This document shows, one piece after another, positions 43,997-57,700 of a DNA stretch of 64,000 nucleotides. Positions within the stretch are counted from its first letter, which is position 1. Each line of letters starts with the position of its first letter. The stretch comes from Chrysoperla carnea. Lineage: Eukaryota > Arthropoda > Insecta > Neuroptera > Chrysopidae. The stretch lies in assembly GCF_905475395.1 (NCBI RefSeq), contig NC_058342.1, positions 37,256,640 through 37,320,639 of the forward strand. Direction: 5' to 3'. The translations under genes and the position numbers were made by a program. The notes under the pieces were generated by a model. It saw nothing but the letters and a program-made list of their open reading frames with translations, made no database searches and was not told where the DNA came from.

Positions 43997-46676
43997 GTAT
44001 TTAGACATTTAGAATGCTTCCGTTATTTACAAAAAGGTAATCTTAAAGTACGTGCTCTAAAGCTACAAAAATGGTACTCTTGTAATGATTGCTCATCAAT
44101 TTCATCTTTTCTTTATGCATTTCTAAGATAACTCAAAACAAAAGAAAAAATTTCGTGACCATTTTTACAAACATAATTTTTACACTTGTAAATATTTCTA
44201 CCTCTATGTACAAACAGATTCGGGAGCTTAACCTACGAAGCTGTTCGTTGAAAACGACACCTAAAATCTTTGTTAAATGTGGTTCATTTGTTTTTCCTTT
44301 CATTTCCTACATTTGGATGATATCAACTAAGAGAAAATTCTCTTGGAGATGTGAACATGGTAACTTATTTGGGTTGTCTTTTTAATATAAATCAAACCAG
44401 ATCCAACGAAAAGCGTTGTTTTTTCATGGCATTGCTCATTAAGAAGAACATTTCGATAAGGGCAAATCAATTTTCCGTTTATAAAGGCTTAAAAAAAGAA
44501 AAAAAACTAAATTATTTTGCTCAAAATAATACGATAAAGCATGTATATGGAAGTTGTGTGGCGTTCATGCAATTTTTTTTTGTAAATTTCAATGACTTGA
44601 TGAATAAATATGATTATTGATGAATCACAGATTCACAAAGACTCCGACTTTAAATTAAAAGTAAAATTTTGCCCAATTTGAATTTTTACATAAATTATTT
44701 TCCTCAAACAATGTTTCAACAAAATCTAAAAAATTTGGTTTAAGCCAAATTTGTAAGTTCTCTAAATTTAGGTAATATTTTGCGTTGGATTTTGAAAATT
44801 AGATCTTTGGCTACAACATTTAAAAAAACAATTGATTTTTTGTAGGTGATGACGTAGTTGTAGTTGAAAACTCATTTAATAGATTTCAGTATATACAGGA
44901 TTCAGTATAATATTTAAATAATTATTACTTCTTTTATTTTCTGAGGCTACAACCAATATTGTAATTGTATAATATATTTCATAATTCCCTCACAAGATGG
45001 CTTGTAATGGCCTGAATAAAAACAATTTATAAAATGATTTCTATTAAACAAACGAATTTTCCTTTAAAAATTGAACTTTCTGAGATTTATTAGATTTGAA
45101 TGGACCTAAAAAGAACAATAGAATCTGAAAAGGGAATTAAATTTTGGACGAAATTTCCACATATTTGTGATAAAAATAAAAAGCAAAGAGCATATTTTTA
45201 AATCAATAGATATAATTCACAAACAAAAATAATTGACTAAAATGTAAAGAGTAAGATGTATCAAAGTAAGAGAGTGAATGAAACAAGTGAAATAAACAAA
45301 GATAAAACAGTGTGTGTTGTTCGTATATAATCGTGTATGTTCGATTTGAAAACGATGCGTACAGCGCATGCATTGTACGTCTCATGAAAGTCGATCAACC
45401 AATTTCGTTAGGAATATTCAACCATTGTCGAATTTCATACATATATTAAATGTGAATAGTAAAAAAAAAAACAAAATGAAAACAGTACAGAAAATAGACA
45501 TAAAATGGTGAAAATTTTATGTGAAAATTGTTGCGAACCATCATGAAAATGTTATTTCATAAATAAAATGAGTGTATGCTTGGTTTTTTAAATGATTCAA
45601 CAGTGAATTTATGACGGTGTATTCTGTATTCATTTTGAAAGGTGTAAAAAAATTTTTTTTTTTCATCAAATAGTTACATAGTGCAATTTACAAATGCAGT
45701 GATCCGGTTTTTGTGTGGCGAACACTTATCTCACTAAATTTGAGTGTGGAGCCTTTTTTCATTGAAAAATTTACCCGTTTTTGTTGTTTTTTGGAGAATA
45801 TTATACAAAATTTTTGGTGTTTTTTTTTAAGTGAAAGAATTTTGTGTGTAAAAAAAAGTTTCGTGTTGTTAAATATTTACCATGACTCAAAATCTGTATA
45901 CAATGGACACTTGAAAAGTCAACCAAATTTTATTATTCAATTCAATTCAATTTGTTTTGACTTTTGAGTTTTTATTTGTGAATCAAAATAAAACGTTGGA
46001 TTTTCTCCTTCAAATCTTTTTAGAGCCATATTTTTTTTTTTTGTTTGAGATCATAAAAATTTTACTGTGATGTGTTTTTGTAAATATGCCTCAAATCAAA
46101 ATATCTTAAACTGGTTCTTACAAAAAATAAGGTAAATTTTCCCTTCATTTTCATCTTTTGTGTTTTAATTTTCCATGTCTAGATAGTTTTTTTTATACAG
46201 GGTGTACAAGACAGTGTTTAGTGTTATCATAGATAATTACAGACCACTTATTTTTTAATTTTTTAATTTTGAATACAATTATTTATTTTAAAATACGTAT
46301 TTCAATCTACAATGTAGTCATCATTAGTTTAAGTCAACTTCGGGTCGTTATTCCCTTTAAAGAATGATATGTCACTATTAGCTAATTTAGTACCAAACGA
46401 GTATTGGTTACCCATAATTGTTTCATTTGATTGTTTTAGTTCGGCCGAGATTTTAATCGAAAAGTGAAAAACCTCGTGGAAAAATAAGCTAAATTTATGT
46501 TTAACTATGGTCAAATTATGTTTAACATTGAGTTGTATCGTAAACAAATAGTAATTTTCACGATTTTACTTCATTCTAGTGTATTAAATTACGCTCCCAA
46601 AAAACTTACTTCCCCAAAAGTTTTACTAAAACAAATTCTCTTAGATTTACAATTTTCACACTCATGCACGGGAATT

Positions 46677-47631
46677 GGGGGTGGCTCAGATTTTGAGGCC
46701 ATCCAGTACTTTCGTGTTGGGTCTCAGTTTCTGCTCATGGTACTAAATTTATTAGAGAGAACTTTCTCAAAGACTTCGCAACCCTTTTGTTTTGAGCTAG
46801 CCAGGATTCGGGTGAACGACCGACAGAACCTTCCACCGAGACTGTTAAATTCTTCGAGGTTAACTGTGTAGCGAGTTGATTATATTTTTCGAGCTTTTGC
46901 TGCCTTCAAATGGGGGGTGGCTCAGATTTTGAGGCCATCCAGTACTTTCGTGTTGGGTCTCAGTGTCTGCTCATGGTACTAAATTTATTAGAGTGAACTT
47001 ACTCAAAGACTTCGCAACCCTTTAGTTTTGAGCTAGCCAGGATTCGGGCGAACAACCGGCAGAAACTTCTATCGAGACTGTTAAATTCTTCGAGGTTAAC
47101 TGTGTAGCGAGTTGATTATATTTTTCGAGCTTTTGCTGCCTTCAAATGGGGGGTGGCTCAGGTTTTGAGGCCATCTAGTACTTTCGTGTTGGGTCTCAGT
47201 GTTTGCTCATGGTACTAAATTTATTAGAGTGAACTTTCTCAAAGACTTCGCAACCCTTTTGTTTTGAGCTAGCCAGGATTCGGGTGAACGACCGACAGAA
47301 ACTTCCACCAAGACCGTTAAACTCTTCGAGGTTAACTGAGTAGCAAGTTGATGATATTTTTCGAGCTTTTGCTGCCGAGCAACCTCCAAATGGGGGGTGG
47401 CTCAGATTTTGAGGCCATCCAGTACTTTCGTATTGGGTCTCAGTGTCTACTCATGGTACTAAATTTATTAGAGTGAACTGTCTCAAAGACTTCGCAACCC
47501 TTTAGTTTTGAGCTAGCCAGGATTCGGGTGAACAACCGACAGATCCTTCCACCGAGACAGTTAAACTCTTCGAGGTTAACTGAGCAGCGAGTTGATTATA
47601 TTTCAAGATTTTGCTACCAAGCAACCTTCAA
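46677..47631 (+). repeat. 236-bp satellite, four copies
   Basis: TTTTGAGGCCATCCAGTACT (third copy CATCTAG) starts at 46691, 46927, 47163 and 47407. The spacing is 236, 236 and 244 bp; the longer one carries a short GAGCAACC insertion. Each unit runs from GGGGGTGGCTCAG to GCTTTTGCTGCCTTCAAAT and is about 45% G+C, well above the surroundings. There is no long frame. Confidence 0.88.
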
Positions 47632-48068
47632 AGTATTAGGGGCATCCTAGAATGCAAATGTTAACAATTTTTACTGTACTGACTAAAGCACGTGTGGCAA
47701 TGTCTCGTTGACATAGGCTCCAACATCAAAACCGTTTGAAGCGAAAACTTATTGTCTAATGAATGCAATTGTTTTGGGTCCAATTGATCGAGATCAAATT
47801 TTAAAACGGAAATGTTATTTCAATGTTTTCAAGAGTCCGAAATAAGTAATTGAAAAAACTTTTGTTTTTCCAATTTCGAAAATTCAGAAAATAGAATACT
47901 TCAAAAGTCCCTAAATCGATTACTTTGACGATTGAACTAGCAGAAATTTTTGTGAATTCTTGGAAACTTTGTTTCGCTAAATCATCCCAAATTTGGCGGA
48001 TTTATTTCTAGTGAAATGATCAGTAATTATCAAGTTACAGGAGATTTTTGGAAAATAAAGGGCTCTGG

Positions 48069-48383
48069 TGCCAAGTTTGTAACGCTTAGAAATATTGATG
48101 CTCTTAACAAAAGGTGTTCATAAAATCACCTAATTTATTCATTTCCATTTGTCCGTCCGTCTGTCTACGGACAGACAAGTGAGGACGTAACAAGTGAGTT
48201 TGAGTTCATCCATGAGCAACATAGGTCAATTGGGTCTTGAGTCCGTAGGACCCATCTTGTAAACCGTTAGAGATAGAACAAAAGTTTAAATGTAAAAAAT
48301 ATTCCTCATATAAAAATAAACAACTTTTGTTTGAAACATTTTCTCGTCAATATGATGGTTTACCCGTGAGGGTGCAAGTTAGG
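48069..48383 (-). repeat. Dispersed family A, internal fragment
   Basis: Reverse orientation, from GCCAAGTTTGTAACGC to TTTACCCGTGAGGGTGCAAG. A short internal deletion removes part of the GTCC-rich block near 48170. Confidence 0.7.
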
Positions 48384-50212
48384 ACAAAACTTTGATGCCC
48401 TTTTTCTACGAAACTTTAAAAGATAGGGAGTTGAAATTTGTAGGTAGTTTTAACTAGTAGTCCTGTGAAAACATCACTATCAGCCGGTCAAAAGACCGCC
48501 ATAATTTTTTTTAAAGTCTCCTAATTTATAATATAAATAACACAAGACATGACATGCTTTGACACTCTGTATATTTAAATTTGAATTGATTCAATCAGGA
48601 TAATGCCAATTGGTCGTTATTGAATATATTTTGAGTATATATTTAAGATTTTTAATGGTATTAATGGTTAAAAATAATTGATTTATGATTTGGAAGGCAT
48701 TAGTGCCTATTTAGATAAAAATTTATTTTTGATTTTGAATTCAAAATGATCTCATATTTAAAATATTTGTGTGTTAATAGTTTTTAAGAATTTTTAAATG
48801 ATTAGGCAGTTCAGAGGCAGTCACGTCCAAACGTCCAATAGGCACTAGCACTGTGGTGTAGAGGCACTAAGGCACTCATGTGACTCAAATACTTAAATTT
48901 CTTTACTGATAACGTTTTAATCACCTTGGAAATGTTGTAAGAAATCAATTACCTATAATTTTTAGACGCCTTTTTAATTCATTGTTTTGTTTTTAAACAT
49001 ACAAACATTACAGTAAAACCTCTTCAGTTTTTTATTATACAGTCAAAACGACGAATTATAACGACCAATTGTCATTAAATATAAACAGAATTCAAGTATA
49101 ATTACATAAGGGAACATACCATTTATGTCCACATCGGATAAAAACATATATCGGTTATAGTGACCAATCAGTCATCTACAACGAACAATATTTACTATTT
49201 AAGACATAATTAAATTAATTTTGAGCCGTATTCACCATAATTGACATCTAACTGATCCGTAAGATCCACGGATTAACGTACACAATTTGGCCGCGTCACA
49301 GAAAAAATCATTACATGAAAAAAAACCGGATTTTTCTAGCTTGTAAAAAAGAACAGGGGTAGTTTTAGGGATGTTTTTCCCATTTTCAGGAGGTTGGGGT
49401 GTAGGGAGTGAAATTTTTCGAAATATCCTGTTAATTTGATTTTATTGCGTTTCGATTGGTAAAAATCCCACCTTTCTAGCATTTATAGAACTAAAAAAGT
49501 ATTTTTAGAAAGTGTTTCTCGATTTATCGAAGAATTGCAATGATAAAGTTGAAGTTTTTCGATTTTTCCCATTTCAAGTTGACTCCTGACTCACTCATTG
49601 ACATATCGATAAAGTTCTAAGGCACTTCGATTCTAGAATGATGATTTTCGGCTTCCGACGCGAAAACCAACAGGGAAAATCGATTAACTTCAACTTATTC
49701 AATGTAACCCCTCGGAAAATCAGAAAAAACTCCCCAAAATTTATAAAGAAAATACAGTTAACCCTTTCTATACCTTGAGAAGACAAAATTTTCAAAAAAA
49801 AATTCGCTTCTATAGTCGTTTGAAAAATTTTTAACTTCGAAATGAATTAATTTTTATCCAGAAAAAAAAGAAATGATTTTTGGGTGAATCCAATAATATT
49901 TTAGTATGAAATTAGGTGTAAATGAATTATAATAAATAAGTATTAAACCGGTTAAAATATTTAAAAATAAATTAGTAAATAAATTATATTGGAAGTAACT
50001 GTGTTTTTTTGATTTGGAAAGTTTATCATTTAGATGTCCAAAACAAAAAAACAAAAAAATCGTTAGTTAATGATCCAAACAAGTGGTTTCAGTTAATTTA
50101 AAAGTAATTTGTGACATTTTTTTTTAAAATACAAATTATGTTAAAAAGAATTCTTAATGTTGTATGATCATGTGCAACAATGTTTGATTTCAATACTCAA
50201 AATTTTTATACC

Positions 50213-50766
50213 ATGTACATATATATGAAATATACATAGTATATTAAGTTTAGTCCCAAGTTTGTAACGCTTAAAAATAATGATGCTAGGAAAAAAATTT
50301 TGTCATAGGTGTTCATAAAATCACCTAATTAGTCCATTTCCGGCTGTCCGTCCGTCCGTCTGTAGACACGATAACTCAAAAACGAAAAAAGATATCGAGT
50401 TGAAATTTTTACAGCGTACTCAGGACGTAAAAATTGAGGTCAAGTTCGTAAATGAGCATCATAGGTCAATTGGGTCTTGGGTCCGTAGGATCCATCTTGT
50501 AAATCGTTAGAGATAGAACAAAAGTTTAAATGTAAAAAATGTTCTTTATCAAAAATTAAACAACTCTTGTTTGAAACATTTTTTCGTAAACATCACTGTT
50601 TACCCGTGAGGGCGCCAATTAGGCGGAAATTTTATAATATGTACTATACTTGATTATCAGTTATGTATGTGTCACATGTTTGTATGTGTTATGTGGTAAA
50701 GAAATCAACACTGACTATGCATGGTATTTCAACAGTTAATTTAGTCAATTGTTTGTTTTCACTTGT
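50213..50766 (-). repeat. Dispersed family A, full-length copy
   Basis: Reverse orientation, from TTTTATACCATGTACATATA to TCAATTGTTTGTTTTCACTT. It defines both ends of the family together with the 39968 copy. Another copy starts 80 bp away in the opposite orientation, so the two are head-to-head. Confidence 0.75.
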
Positions 50767-50845
50767 CTATAGATTTCTTAGATTAGACTTTTACGCAAAG
50801 AATATGTGGCTAAAATTTCAGCTTAGATTTCCATACAAATTTTTG

Positions 50846-51001
50846 AAAGTGAAAACAAACAATTGACTTAGTTAATTGTTGAAATACCATAGACAGTGTT
50901 GATGCCCTAATCGTTTGTTTTTTTACGTCATGTAAATAAAGAACGATATCATCCACTCTTAGATAGCCACACACATACAACTGATATTCCCATATAGTGC
51001 A
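50846..51001 (+). repeat. Dispersed family A, 5' fragment
   Basis: It covers AAAGTGAAAACAAACAATTG to ACTGATATTCCCATATAGTG. It stops where a Helitron/Helentron-like sequence begins, suggesting that element inserted into it. Confidence 0.7.
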
Positions 51002-51009
51002 TCATCACT

Positions 51010-51480
51010 ACATATTATAAAACAAAGTCGCTGTCCCTATGTCCCTATGTACGCTTAAATCTTTGAAACTACGCAACGGATTTTGATGCGGTTTTTTTTA
51101 ATAGATATATGATTCAAGAGGAAGGTTTTTATGTATAATACATCCATATTATAGTAGAGTAAGGGGTTGAAATAGGGGTTGAAAGGGATATGCTTCAAAA
51201 AATAAAAAAGTTGTGCATCGATTAAGCTCAAATATTGACACGATATACAACCAGCTTCAAAGATCTATTGTTTTTATCTACTTTTAACCTTCGGAGGGTA
51301 GAAAGGTGTAGCGAGAAAGTGGGAAGGAATTATCGAATATTTACAAATATACCTAAGTGGGGTATCAAATAAAAGAGCATGACGTGTACATTACAAAACT
51401 GTTATCCCACGCAAGGAAATGTGGAGGGAGGGGTGCAAGTGGGGATGTTGTCCAGCAAAGCGGGTAGTTCACAGCTAGTA
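51010..51480 (+). mobile_element. Non-autonomous Helitron/Helentron-like element
   Basis: It opens ACATATTATAAAACAAAGTC and carries ACTACGCAACGGATTTTGAT with GCGGTTTTTTTTAATAGATA and TTCAAGAGGAAGGTTTTTAT. I recall this block from a widespread invertebrate non-autonomous family. It ends CAAAGCGGGTAGTTCACAGC plus CTAG before T, a Helitron-type 3' end. It interrupts a family-A repeat. Classification is from recollection, not a search. Confidence 0.55.
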
Positions 51481-51724
51481 CTACATAAAAAACACGTGGT
51501 CATTTTTTAAATTTTATCTTTACATAAACAAAAGTAATATTATTTCAATATTAATAAAACAACAACTATAAAAATAATTATGTACTAATTTCGCAGCCAG
51601 AATCTCCATCCATAGAAGGGATGTACGTGCAGGCTAGATTTAGAATTAGATTGAAATTATTTTTATCTTATTTTCAACTTTGATGATGAATTTTGTTATA
51701 ACTTGTTTGTTTGTTTTTTTGCAG

Positions 51725-54700
51725 ATAGCGGTTGTCATGGACCGATTCGGTTCAGTGTGGCGACTGTTTCTAATTTCTACTGTGATATGGATACCGAGTT
51801 CACATTCTCGAAGTCCTGGTAAGTTGCATTATTTCATTTAAGGTTCATCAAACGTTAGTTCTCAGATATTCAGATATTTTGAAAATTTAATTCGTTTAAT
51901 GGCGCCAAATGGAGATTATTTTTATGTTTTTGAGTAATTTTCGAGATAATATCAGGATTCATGATTTTTTTTTCGATTTCTTTAGAAATTTGTAAGAAAT
52001 CAAGCAAAATTCCATGTTTTTGCTTTCGATTTTTTGGTTTAAATGGGGTTGCAGTTACTTTTAGTTGCCTTTTGGCTTCGAATTTATTATTAGCGATTCC
52101 AAAAACCTCGGAGAGACGATTTCAAATGTGAAATTTATAATTTTCAAAATTTTTGTATCATTATCACTTTTAGGGGTGGTTTTAATGGGGTTGTAACCTT
52201 CTTCAGTTACTTTTTGACCTTGGATTCGTGATCAACGATCCAAAAAAATGAAAACAGACGATTTCCGAGCTAAAAATTTTTAATTTTATAAATTTTTTAT
52301 CTGTCACTTCTAGGGGTGATTTTAATGGGGTTGTTATCATGTTCAGTTGCTTTTTTTAACCTCAGATTCATTATCAATGACCACAAAAACCCTAGGGAGA
52401 TGATTTTCGACGTTAAATATGGATTTAAAAAAAAAATTTTTTTATCAGTGTATTTCGACGGCTTTGGGGGTGGGTTAACTACCCTCATTTTCGTTACTTT
52501 GTAGAGGTTAGCGCGGATGAATGTTTCTGAAGGTCTAAACACGTACAAAACAATGAAAATTCCCGCTAAAAATCATAATTTTTAACAATGAAGCTTAGGA
52601 CTTACAAGTTTGGTCATTTCAGCTAATATTTTTGATAAAACTTTGTACATTTAGTAATTTCGATCCAAAAAAACGTAAAGTTACTACAATATTCTAATGA
52701 TTACGAATAATTACTGATCTTGCAGATTTGCCGCGATATGAGACAGCGTACGCGTGTGAAGGCAAAACGTTAAAAATAGAATGTGGCGATGGTGAACGGA
52801 TACATTTGATTCGTGCAAATTATGGACGATTTTCAATAACCATATGCAATGATCATGGCAACACCGATTGGAGTGTTAATTGTATGTCTCACAAATCGCT
52901 TCGAGTTCTACATAACAGGTAAACAAAAAAACATAACATTTACCAATTTACAGTGAAATCTATCTAACCAACACAATTCAATCAATGTTCAATCAAATCT
53001 AAATTAATGTCACGACCAATTTCAGCTTCCAAGCTTCAAAAAATCCTAGATAAGCTGTTAATACTAATAATCGTTAAGTTATAATAGGATAAGAGTTCAC
53101 TTATGCAACAACAGATGGCGCAGTCAATGTAGTAATTCTCATATTTACCTACTTCGCCAACAGATGGTGATAGTGCTTAAACCACTTGTTCCCGAAATAA
53201 CTTCATGTTGCGAAGAATGACAGACGTATCCACGTCAAAAAAATAAAAGATATCCAGGAATTTTCTTTGTTCACACAGTTTTCTGATGTATAAGCTATAT
53301 TATTGTATATTTTCATTCAAATCCGTTCAGTAGTTTTTGCGTGAAAGCGTAACAAAGATTTTAAAATAATGAGGAGAAGCAAGGAAGCTGAAATTGGATA
53401 ACCAAATATATGTTACAGTGAAATTTCGTTAACATACACACATAAATTTTAAATCCAAAATTGTGAAGTAATTAAAAAGTGTGTTTATTAATGAAGTTTC
53501 ACTGTATTGGAACAAAAAAGGGTATTTGGTTTAGTGTATTAAATTATTGATAAGTGCTTTTTTTTTTACATTTTATGTGCATTTTTCATTTCAAGAAAAA
53601 AAAAACTTTTGAATTTTTTAAATAGATAAAATGTAAGGGACAAAGTGGTTCACATTCTTTAATAGGACGTCCATGTTCCATATTCATTGGGGGTAACTAA
53701 CAATAAAATCTTATGTATGCTAAATATTTATTGAGAACTTTAAAATATTAAAAAAAAAAAAAGCTCTTTTTTCCACCTGCGAGCCATATGTCCAATTTCT
53801 CAATGTCGGCACTGTCTCGAGAAATCCGCGAGGGTCTCATCAAATGTTCTAACACGTGTACTCGCTTAAAAAGACTCGAGACAACTGCAAACGAATTTGA
53901 AACTTTTTCGATCGATATCTCAATAACGATGGACGATTGGTCAAAAATGTAAAGGACCTTAATTGTAGATCGTGGGAAAAGCAACAAAAAAGTATTGCAT
54001 AAAAATTTTCGTATCTCAACGGAGAATCGGCGATTTTCCGACGTAATGACTGGATTAGACTCAATTTTGCAAGACCAAGACACAGTTTTACAAGATCAAT
54101 ACCAAGATAACTATGGTTTCGGTTTAGGTCTCCGCTCATCATCAATTTGAATTGACTGTAGTGGTTCAGTTTTATTGATTTGAATTGTACACACCGCACT
54201 CTAGTCTATAAACAATTGATAATTATATTATTGAGAACGAACTGTTGCATATTTTATGATTTTTAATATTGGTTTTTTTTTTACATAAATAAAAGTATTA
54301 TACAGGGGCAGGGGAGAATGTAGTACCAACACCAAAGGCTATTTTTCCTGGTAGATAGTGGTATAAAAGGATGACACATTATTGATAAATATTTACAAAA
54401 CTTTAAACCACACGATTTCATAGTTTCATTAAAAAAATTCATTAATTGCATCGGAAGTTTATTTTATAAATATCTTACGAATTACTTCATTATTATACCT
54501 ACAAATTAGATTACGTCATGGTTATGGTCATGGCTACAGTCATAATTATTGAACAATTCATTTGTTATTTGAGTCATACACACATATTGTCTAATTATTT
54601 TAGTTTAAAGTGATTGGAAAAACCGGTATTTTGAAATATGAGAATTTCTTCAATAATTACACTGAAAAAAAAAAAAATAGGAATAATTTTGCATTTAGAG

Positions 54701-57700
54701 GAGACTCCTTCCAATATGATAAATCACATCCTCTGGATGAATTTGATTTTGAGGAATGTATTCTTTATTAATTGATTATAGGGTAATTATCTCGTAAATT
54801 AGGCCTCAAATCCAATTTTGGTACAGAACATTTTCTTATTTTTTTTCTAAGCTTTTTCAGGAGGTAATAGTTTTGCAATCAATAATAGAACACCCTGTAT
54901 ACGCTCATACATCCTTAAATTTAAAATAGAACAATTTAACGATGTAATTTGACTTTGAATCGGTCTTTTTTCTCAAACTTTTAAAGCAAAAATTGAACAA
55001 TAATTTTTTCTTTATCAAAATAAATTGATAAGCTCTAGCCTTTGACACCTGACACCTGACCCTTCTCTTTTTGCACTGCATGAAGTAAACATCCTTTAAA
55101 TAATGTGATCGTAATGAAGTGATGAAGTGATTAACAGCACCTGCACCTGTAGAAGACAATAATTTCAAATAGAATTCGATAAGGACAGTAGGACGGTAGC
55201 CATTTGGTGTTTGGTGTACTTTGACGTATAACACACATATCAAATCTAAAATGAAATTTGACGCGATTAATTGTAATCAATCCGTCCAAAAATATACTCA
55301 TGTTATGATTATGATACATACTCATTATTCATGATAGTCTAGTCAACAAGTTCAAATTGAATAAATATAGAAATACTGGTTTAGAACAACAAAATTGAAT
55401 AGAACTAGTTCGACCCATGCGGAATTTTGCTCCTGTAGTTACCGTAACCCGTGGCTAAAAACAACAAATTTCGTACAACACATATATGGTATCACAATGG
55501 GCTCTTTAGCCTAAGTATGTCCTTCGTGGACAGCCAATATTACCTAACCTCAGTTACGGTGCAATATCTGTAACTGTATTCATAGCTTGTTGATAACGTG
55601 AAATTAAATATCGTCGAATGCTGCCTATAAAAGCTTTCATCAGATCAGAAATTAATTCTAAAGAATTGATGAGAAGTTTTCAAGTAGGAAAAAGCACTCT
55701 TTAAAAGCAATCAGAATAAAATGTAATTGCCTATATTATAGTTATTAGAAATTGTGAAAAATAACCAGAATAATTTTTCAATCGATTCCTAGAATTATTA
55801 TGCCACTCTAATTATGTAACATTATTAAATATTTCTGTATATGTGTTTGATGTAATATAGATTGCCTATATTATTATTTAAAAAAAAAAAAAAAAACAAT
55901 TGAATGCGATAAAAATCGAAGTTCATAAAGTGAACAATAGAAAATTCCGATTGTATTAAGTATGATTAGTACATATTTTTATAAGTTTAAATTTGAGGTC
56001 AAATTCATTCAAATTTTAACCTAATTCATTGATTTACCTTTAAAATGTAAATCAAAATAAACGGGTCGAACTAGTTAATACTTAAAGTTCATTAATTTAA
56101 AAAAATTATAAAAGAACACAGTTATTCCAAAGTTTTCACTTTCGCCGACAGCCTCCGATTTTCATCAAAATATATACTTTAAAAACAACCTTCGATCATA
56201 CTCCTCATTGAAAACACTGGGACACCCTGTAGTGTTTCATAACAGCTTATTTACGATAAATATGTGTAACGCAAGATGTTTTTGTAATTTGATCAACAAT
56301 CGCAGCTGATATGATGAATGTAGTGTGTTCATGGCTGCCTGTTGGGGAAGGGATCCTTATGGTTGCGTGTACTAAAGGCATGTGAGCGCAGTACCGACTT
56401 CTACGGAGGATATCTTCTTTGTTACACCTATCAATATCTGGTGTTGCAAAAAAAAAAAAGAAAGGAAATACATCTTATTTTTCGCTTATTTGTGTTAAAG
56501 GTAGTTCTGTCTAATGACTGCACGATATTCGGAAAGAAATTGACACACTGTTCTAAAATTTTAATAAAAAATACCTTTCAAGGAACAAGCTATTATTGTA
56601 CTAAAAAGTAGAAAATAATTTTATCTATAAGTCACTCATACCCGACTATTTGTAAAAGATTGAGGCGCTTAATATCAAGAATAAATCGAAAAATAATTCG
56701 GCATGTGGAGTAGATGAGGTGTTCCGATTCATTTTTTATATTTTTAATTGAGCACCTCAAGCTTTTACAAATAGTCGAGTATGAGTGACTCATAGATAAA
56801 ACTTTTTTTCTACTTTTTAGTACAATAAAAGTTTGTCCCTTAAAAAGTATTTTTTATTAAAATTTTTATTTTAAGATTAAAAAAAAATGTATATATATCA
56901 AATATGGCGGAAGCGATGGGAAAATCAAGACGCTATAATCTTACCATGCATTGTCATCCAAACTAAATGTGCATGCAAAATTTCAACTCAATCGGAAATC
57001 GAAAAGTGAATCAAATTTGACTTGCAAGATTTGATTACAGACAGACAACGGAACAGGTGAAGCTATTGGGTTATTAAAACGGGCCACTCTGTACTTTGAA
57101 AATTAAATAATAATAATTTGAACATTGATTATTTTAATTTTTGTAATTAAATTACAAAAATTATTGAATTGTTTTAAAATTGAATAAAAAGTTTGTTGAT
57201 AAATCTTTTGTTTGTATAGCACGGCCCGGCCCTGCGCGGCTCGGTTCGTCAAACCACTTATAAAAAGAATTTCACCCACACTTTTATGTTCTGCGTATGT
57301 GTATTGTATGTAATATCATAGTCTGCGAGCTAGCGGTTCAAATCAATTAATTTCGATGAAATCGATTAAATCGATTCAATAAAAAAATTTTTCTTGCTTC
57401 ATTTCTTAAAACTTTGTATTTTTACCCGACTAGCTCTATGACTAATTAAAGACCTGTTGTGACCATTTTCAATCAACTGGTTACAAATTACTTGTTTGCT
57501 TTTTGGGATGCAAATTTCTTTGGCTTTTTTCAGGGTGTCTCAATAGAAAGTTTTACGAATTTTACACAAGTTGTAATATTTTAAAACAAGGGAGGGAGGG
57601 GGTTTAATTACTTAACAGGGATGCTTTTTTTGATAAATTTTTTATTGAGAACATCCAGGGATAATTTTTATCATCAACGCAACTTTGGATCAAAAATGTT

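Larger units (their letters stand above)
43997..51724. other. Intergenic region upstream of Cirl's first visible exon
   Basis: No coding exon was recognised. It contains the 236-bp satellite, three family-A copies, a CAGTCAAAA...GTTATAGTGACCAA segment near 49040-49200 related to the 5051 element, and a Helitron/Helentron-like fragment. The remainder is AT-rich. Because the first visible Cirl exon starts at an acceptor, non-coding Cirl exons may lie here or further left of the exon but cannot be placed. Confidence 0.5.

Noticed and set aside
46497..46871. 124-codon plus-strand frame
   Set aside because: Its 3' half is the 236-bp satellite unit, which is not open in the other copies.
57217..57250. 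GC-rich patch that might be a tRNA or promoter
   Set aside because: No cloverleaf or A/B-box order could be made, and it lies inside a Cirl intron.
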